Positions 59,501 to 64,000 of a stretch of DNA of 64,000 nt are shown here, piece by piece. Position 1 is the stretch's first letter. Every line of letters begins with the position of its first letter. The stretch is taken from positions 1 through 64,000 of the forward strand of contig NZ_ATNM01000131.1 in assembly GCF_000427295.1 (NCBI RefSeq). Reading direction: 5' to 3'. Position numbers and translations under genes: made by a program. The stretch is from Cyclobacterium qasimii M12-11B. Lineage in GTDB: Bacteria > Bacteroidota > Bacteroidia > Cytophagales > Cyclobacteriaceae. Below the pieces are notes generated by a model. The model saw only the letters and a program-made list of their open reading frames with translations, made no database searches and had not been told where the DNA came from.

Positions 59501-60130
59501 ATGCAAACCAAGCTGGATACACAATTCGCTTTCCCGAGTGAATTAATCACTGCACATTATGAAATTCCGATACCAGATGGTTTTGGTAAAAGTGTCGGTG
59601 AGAGGGTAGATAAGAAACAATTTCATATAGCGACCCAACCCGTGCTTTATACGGCAAATTTGCCTAGCATTCTAGATTGGCTTCACAGATTGGATCAGCC
59701 TAGTCCTTTGGAAAAAGATCCCTGCGAAATTCCAGTACTACTTTATGACAATGCGCTTTCTTTTGATCGTCTTCTTTTTCATTATGATGGAAGCCCTGCG
59801 TCAGCCAAGATCATTAAAAATTTCTTGCACTTATTTGCAGATAACCTTCAAAATAGTAAAGCCACCATTATATCACCTGCATTTATCCCTAAATCAAAAT
59901 TAAAAGAAGAGCAAGAAATCATCCAGGAAGTCACCAATTGTACCTCTGAAACCTCCTTTATAAAGTTTAATTTTAATAGAATTGGAGATTTCTGGTCCTA
60001 TGCTGTCAAACAGCAGGTAACTGTGCTAGTAACGACTAAAAGTAATCAGGCAGATTTGGCCAAAGTGCTGTTTCATTTTTATAAGGGTGGACTATGGTAT
60101 GATAAATTATCGTTTTACCTGGCTTTATAA
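59501..60130 (+). CDS. Hypothetical protein, possibly universal-stress-protein-like
   Basis: From ATG 59501 the protein has 209 residues. The second half contains RLLFHYDGSPASAKIIKNF and a final VKQQVTVLVTTKSNQADLA, resembling the C-terminal half of Usp domains often encoded beside cbb3 oxidase genes. The N-terminal half does not resemble a Usp domain and the start is uncertain: the frame stays open upstream only to a TTG at 59447. A frameshift near 59450-59500 is possible. It precedes the ccoI-like gene on the same strand. Confidence 0.5.
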   Translation: MQTKLDTQFAFPSELITAHYEIPIPDGFGKSVGERVDKKQFHIATQPVLYTANLPSILDWLHRLDQPSPLEKDPCEIPVLLYDNALSFDRLLFHYDGSPASAKIIKNFLHLFADNLQNSKATIISPAFIPKSKLKEEQEIIQEVTNCTSETSFIKFNFNRIGDFWSYAVKQQVTVLVTTKSNQADLAKVLFHFYKGGLWYDKLSFYLAL

Positions 60131-60193
60131 AATATTATATTTAATGATATTCGTCATGTTTTTTTTTATATTAAAGGATTAACTTGTCCTAAA

Positions 60194-62647
60194 ATGGAGG
60201 GAATGCCAAGCAAAATAGAGAAAACCAAAATTATCTGCTGTTATCACTGCGGTGAAAGCTGTGATAATGAGGTAATTATGCGTGACGAAAGAAATTTTTG
60301 TTGCACAGGTTGCTTGACTGTTTATGAGGTGTTGGATGAAAATAATTTGTGTGATTATTATGATATTGAAGCCACTCCTGGGACCAATCAGAAAAAGAAT
60401 TTATTAAGGGAAAATCGATTTGATTATTTAGATGATGAAGAGGTAATTAACAAATTGATTGATTTTAAGGATGAAGAGCAAGCACATGTGACTTTTTTCA
60501 TTCCGATGATCCACTGTGCATCCTGTATTTGGTTATTGGAAAATCTTTATGTACTTAATCCAGGAGTAATATCCTCACGCGTAGATTTTATAAAAAAGAA
60601 GGTTCAAATAAAATATCAACTGAAAGAAACCAGTCTTAAATCTGTGGTTAGTTTGCTGGCCCACATTGGTTATGAGCCTAGGATCAATCTTTCGCATTTA
60701 GGGGAGAAAAAAAGGCCTCAGAACAACAAAAGACTTATCTACCAACTAGCAGTGGCAGGATTCTGCTTTGGTAACATGATGTTTTTCAGTCTTCCTGAAT
60801 ATTTTTCAGAGGCGGAATTATTAGGCAATGGCTTTAACAGTCTTTTCAATTACCTGAACATCCTTTTGGCTTTGCCGGTGGTTTTTTATTCTGCTACGGA
60901 TTATTTTCGTTCTGCATGGATAGCGATAAAAAATCGGTCTGTAAACATGGACGTGCCTATAGCGCTGGGAATTATTAGTTTATTTAGCTATAGCTTGTTT
61001 GAAATTTTTGTTTCTGGCCAGGAAGGCTATCTCGATACACTGGGGGGCTTATTGTTTTTCCTTTTAATAGGGAAGTATTACCAGCAGAAAACATTTGACA
61101 CCTTATCTTTTGATAGAGATTATAAGGCCTATTTCCCTATTGCCATTACCAAAATGGTTAAGGACCTTGAGGAGGTAATACCTTTAACAAAGCTCAATGT
61201 GGGAGATATTATTAAAGTGAGAAATGAAGAATTGGTGCCTGCAGATAGTTTGCTTTTAGCCACTGAGGCTTCTATTGATTATAGCTTTGTGACTGGAGAA
61301 GAAATACCTGTACCTGTTAAAAAAGGTGAGTTGGTATATGCAGGTGGAAGACAAAAAGGGGCAGCCATAACATTAGCGGTTCAGAAATCCCCCTCTCAAG
61401 GTTACCTAACGGACCTTTGGAACCATGAAACTTTTGCTAAAGAGGATCAGGAAGACTCTTTGGCTTCATTGTCCAACAAAATAAGTGGAAAGTTTACTTT
61501 CACAGTTCTATTTATAGCATTTGGGGCATTGATATTTTGGAGTTTTAATGATATTTCAATAGGTGTCAAAGCATTTACCTCAGTATTGATTATTACCTGT
61601 CCATGCGCTTTGTCCATGTCTACTCCTTTTACCTTGGGAAATGTGATGCGGATATTTGGGAAAGGTGGCTTTTATTTGAAAAACACCCAGGTGATAGAAA
61701 AACTGGCAGGAATCGATACGCTTGTTTTTGACAAGACAGGAACGCTTACTGCTCCATCAAAAGCAACCGTTACCTATCATGGAGAAAATCTAACAGATGA
61801 ATCAAAGCGAATGATAAAAGCATTGGTTAATTATTCTGTGCATCCATTGAGCAATAGGATCAATCAATGGCTAGGTGATGTAAAGCCAGTAGTATTGGAC
61901 AGGGTGGAGGAAATTCCAGGGAAAGGTTTAACAGCTAGTTATCATTCCAAGACCATAAGTATAGGGTCTGCGCTTTTTTTAGGTGTAGGAGACGAGGATA
62001 AAGCCATTAATACGGGAAATGAAGTGTATCTTGTAATTGACGGAATGCACTGGGGCGTTTTCAGTATAGCAAGTGGTGTCAGAGAAGGAATAGAGAAAAT
62101 GGTTCCGGGTTTAGCAAATTCTTATGAAGTCCATTTACTTTCTGGTGATCATAACCATGAAGAGAAATACTTAAAGAAAGTGCTGGGGGATAAGGTAGCA
62201 ATGTATTTTCAGCAGTCTCCAAAGAGTAAATTGACTCATATTCGGGACATGCAAGCGAAGGGTAAGCATGTTTTGATGGTGGGTGATGGGTTGAATGATG
62301 CCGGAGCACTGAAGGCAGGTGAAGTAGGAATTGCTGTTACAGATAATATCTCTCATTTCAGTCCTGCAAGTGATGCGATTTTGGATGGAGAAAAGCTTAA
62401 TCTGTTGCCGCAGTATTTAAGTTTTGCACGAACAGGAAGAAGGATAATAAAAGCCAGTTTTGGTTTGAGTTTTACCTATAATGCAGTTGGGATCTTTTTT
62501 GCAGTTCAAGGATTGGTAAGTCCGGTTTTGAGTGCAATTCTTATGCCGGCAAGCAGTATTTCAGTTGTATTATTTACGACTTTAGCCACAAATTATAAGG
62601 CGTATAGGATAGGATTAAACGATAAGAAGATAATAAAATGGAAGTAA
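60194..62647 (+). CDS. ccoI: Copper-translocating P-type ATPase (CcoI/FixI type)
   Basis: This 817-residue ATPase exports copper for cbb3 oxidase assembly. The N-terminus has a Cys-rich segment (CCYHCGESCDNE and FCCTGCL), typical of CcoI. The HMA domain has IHCASCIWLLENLY. Eight transmembrane segments follow, with TGEEIPV, the ion-site CPC in TCPCALSMSTPF, DKTGTLT as the phosphorylated Asp motif, and VGDGLNDAGALKAG. Its stop overlaps the start of the ccoS-like gene by 10 nt, and ccoN follows, which together confirm the cbb3 assignment. Confidence 0.93.
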   Translation: MEGMPSKIEKTKIICCYHCGESCDNEVIMRDERNFCCTGCLTVYEVLDENNLCDYYDIEATPGTNQKKNLLRENRFDYLDDEEVINKLIDFKDEEQAHVTFFIPMIHCASCIWLLENLYVLNPGVISSRVDFIKKKVQIKYQLKETSLKSVVSLLAHIGYEPRINLSHLGEKKRPQNNKRLIYQLAVAGFCFGNMMFFSLPEYFSEAELLGNGFNSLFNYLNILLALPVVFYSATDYFRSAWIAIKNRSVNMDVPIALGIISLFSYSLFEIFVSGQEGYLDTLGGLLFFLLIGKYYQQKTFDTLSFDRDYKAYFPIAITKMVKDLEEVIPLTKLNVGDIIKVRNEELVPADSLLLATEASIDYSFVTGEEIPVPVKKGELVYAGGRQKGAAITLAVQKSPSQGYLTDLWNHETFAKEDQEDSLASLSNKISGKFTFTVLFIAFGALIFWSFNDISIGVKAFTSVLIITCPCALSMSTPFTLGNVMRIFGKGGFYLKNTQVIEKLAGIDTLVFDKTGTLTAPSKATVTYHGENLTDESKRMIKALVNYSVHPLSNRINQWLGDVKPVVLDRVEEIPGKGLTASYHSKTISIGSALFLGVGDEDKAINTGNEVYLVIDGMHWGVFSIASGVREGIEKMVPGLANSYEVHLLSGDHNHEEKYLKKVLGDKVAMYFQQSPKSKLTHIRDMQAKGKHVLMVGDGLNDAGALKAGEVGIAVTDNISHFSPASDAILDGEKLNLLPQYLSFARTGRRIIKASFGLSFTYNAVGIFFAVQGLVSPVLSAILMPASSISVVLFTTLATNYKAYRIGLNDKKIIKWK

Positions 62648-62818
62648 TTTTATTTTGATTGGGGTGAGTTTGACTTTGGCTGGAGGGTTTTTATGGCTTT
62701 TTTTTAAAGCGATGAAAAGCGGACAGTTTGATGACCAACACACACCTGCTATCAGGATATTATTTGATCAAAAAACAAAAATAAAGCGAACAAAAAACCA
62801 CCTAAAAAAGAGAAGTGA
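62638..62818 (+). CDS. ccoS: CcoS-like cbb3 assembly protein, frame broken twice
   Basis: This small membrane protein is needed to insert cofactors into cbb3 oxidase. ATG 62638 overlaps the end of ccoI. The frame stops at once, but one added T in the T4 run 62653-62656 opens a CcoS pattern: a membrane segment (LIGVSLTLAGGFLWLFF) then AMKSGQFDDQHTPAIRILFD. A second added A in the A6 run 62770-62775 leads to a stop (TGA 62816-62818) directly before the ccoN start, the normal arrangement. Without that repair the frame would run straight into ccoN. Confidence 0.75.
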
Positions 62819-62819
62819 T

Positions 62820-64000
62820 ATGTCAGGAACGACACTTGAAAAGTTTAGTTACGATAACAAGATCGTAAAATTCTTCGGCGCGGCCACCATGATTTGGGGA
62901 CTTGCTGGCATGCTGATAGGGCTGCTTGCTGCTACCCAGCTATTCCTACCCGAAGCTAATTTAGGAAATCCTTATACGACTTTTGGTCGGATAAGGCCCC
63001 TTCATACGAATGCAGTAATATTTGCCTTCGTAGGGAATGCCATATTTGCCGGCGTTTATTATTCTATGCCACGTCTGCTGAAGGCTCCAATGTGGAATAA
63101 AACCCTTAGTTGGATACATTTCTGGGGATGGCAGGCCATTATACTTTCTGCGGTTATAACCCTTCCATTGGGTTTAACTTCTTCTAAAGAATATGCAGAG
63201 TTAGAATGGCCTATTGATATTGCCATTACCATTATATGGGTAGCATTTGGTGCCAATATGATTGGTACACTGATCAAACGCCGTGAAAAGCACATGTATG
63301 TGGCCATTTGGTTTTACCTTGCCTCTTTTGTAACGGTAGCCGTTTTGCACATTTTCAATTCGCTTGCTTTACCAGTATCTTTATTCAAAAGTTACTCAGT
63401 TTACGCAGGAGTCCAAGATGCTTTGGTGCAATGGTGGTATGGACACAATGCAGTTGCATTTTTCCTAACTACACCTTTCCTAGGATTGATGTACTATTTC
63501 TTGCCCAAAGCAGCCAATCGACCTATATTCTCTTATAAGCTTTCAATCGTACATTTTTGGTCGCTTATATTTTTATATATCTGGGCAGGGCCACATCACT
63601 TGCTTTATACCGCATTGCCTGAATGGGCACAGGTATTAGGCGTTGCCTTTTCAATAATGTTACTTGCTCCAAGTTGGGGCGGTATGGTGAATGGACTCCT
63701 TACGCTTAGAGGAGCTTGGGACAAAGTTAGGGTAGATCCTGTACTGAAATTTATGGTTGTCGCAGTGACGGCCTATGGTATGGCTACCTTTGAAGGTCCA
63801 CTACTCTCAATTAAAAGTGTAAATGCCATTGCTCACTACACAGATTGGATTATTGCACACGTTCACATTGGTGGATTGGGATGGAATGGATTCCTTACTT
63901 TCTCCATGTTGTATTGGTTATGGCCTAGAATGTGGAGAACAACATTATACTCTACCAAATTGGCCAATACGCACTTTTGGTTAGGTACATTAGGGATACT
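62820..64000 (+). CDS. ccoN: cbb3-type cytochrome oxidase subunit I, partial
   Basis: This is the start of the catalytic subunit, cut by the window end (about 393 residues present). It has multiple membrane segments. Candidate metal-ligand histidines are in RPLHTNAVIFAF, WWYGHNAVAFFL, GPHHLLYTALPEW and IIAHVHIGGLGWNG, which match low-spin haem, CuB and haem b3 sites. In this phylum ccoN is often fused to ccoO. The start ATG overlaps the preceding TGA context. With ccoI and ccoS it forms a high-affinity terminal oxidase locus for low-oxygen respiration. Confidence 0.93.
   Translation, partial: MSGTTLEKFSYDNKIVKFFGAATMIWGLAGMLIGLLAATQLFLPEANLGNPYTTFGRIRPLHTNAVIFAFVGNAIFAGVYYSMPRLLKAPMWNKTLSWIHFWGWQAIILSAVITLPLGLTSSKEYAELEWPIDIAITIIWVAFGANMIGTLIKRREKHMYVAIWFYLASFVTVAVLHIFNSLALPVSLFKSYSVYAGVQDALVQWWYGHNAVAFFLTTPFLGLMYYFLPKAANRPIFSYKLSIVHFWSLIFLYIWAGPHHLLYTALPEWAQVLGVAFSIMLLAPSWGGMVNGLLTLRGAWDKVRVDPVLKFMVVAVTAYGMATFEGPLLSIKSVNAIAHYTDWIIAHVHIGGLGWNGFLTFSMLYWLWPRMWRTTLYSTKLANTHFWLGTLGI

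Overview
The window reads as a chromosomal segment of a marine-type Bacteroidota, most likely order Cytophagales near Cyclobacterium or Algoriphagus. This is inferred from two SusC/SusD pairs, Bacteroidota-type promoter motifs (TAnnTTTG), families largely confined to the phylum (DUF3078, DUF4221, DUF5522, DUF2200), a cbb3 oxidase locus in the phylum's usual order, and low GC. No prophage, transposase or CRISPR array was seen.

Layout. 1-14.2 kb is housekeeping: a phosphohexomutase (broken), trpS, a DUF1573 protein (broken), tryptophan 2,3-dioxygenase with an FAD-dependent dehydrogenase, a CoA-binding protein (broken), gyrB, ppk1, two small membrane proteins and a DUF3078 protein. At 14.6-14.75 kb, minus strand, lies a tRNA-like gene with its own terminator: a type II (leucine-like) body carrying an aspartate GUC anticodon loop, a G discriminator and a 55-nt variable region. 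15-22 kb is a sugar operon: an AraC regulator, a GH88-type unsaturated glucuronyl hydrolase, a TIM-barrel isomerase, a Gfo/Idh dehydrogenase, an SDR, a DUF3311 protein and a sodium:solute symporter. 22-25 kb holds a second Gfo/Idh gene, a VOC protein, a small lipoprotein and a possible small RNA.

25-31 kb is a planctomycete-type cytochrome cluster (PSCyt1-DUF1549-DUF1553, DUF1501, DUF2231-cytochrome-LRR), followed by a nucleoside-hydrolase-like secreted protein and a DUF4221 lipoprotein. 33.5-36.4 kb is a short DnaE-type polymerase whose start codon overlaps a perfect 19+19-bp palindrome. 36.5-38.1 kb is gene-free repeat DNA with two 298-bp direct copies exactly 742 bp apart. 38-42 kb is a run of small accessory genes. 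41.9-46.6 kb and 53.8-58.8 kb are two SusCD outer-membrane uptake pairs, with a GDPD, a ChaN-like lipoprotein, an MpaB-like oxygenase, a DUF5522 peptide and a SIMPL protein between them. The window ends in a copper-ATPase (ccoI), ccoS and the start of ccoN.

Data quality. At least eleven single-base frameshifts in eight genes all sit in short A or T homopolymers, and repairing each run by one base restores a family-like protein. Indel errors in the sequence explain this better than gene decay. The affected genes are given below as whole spans.
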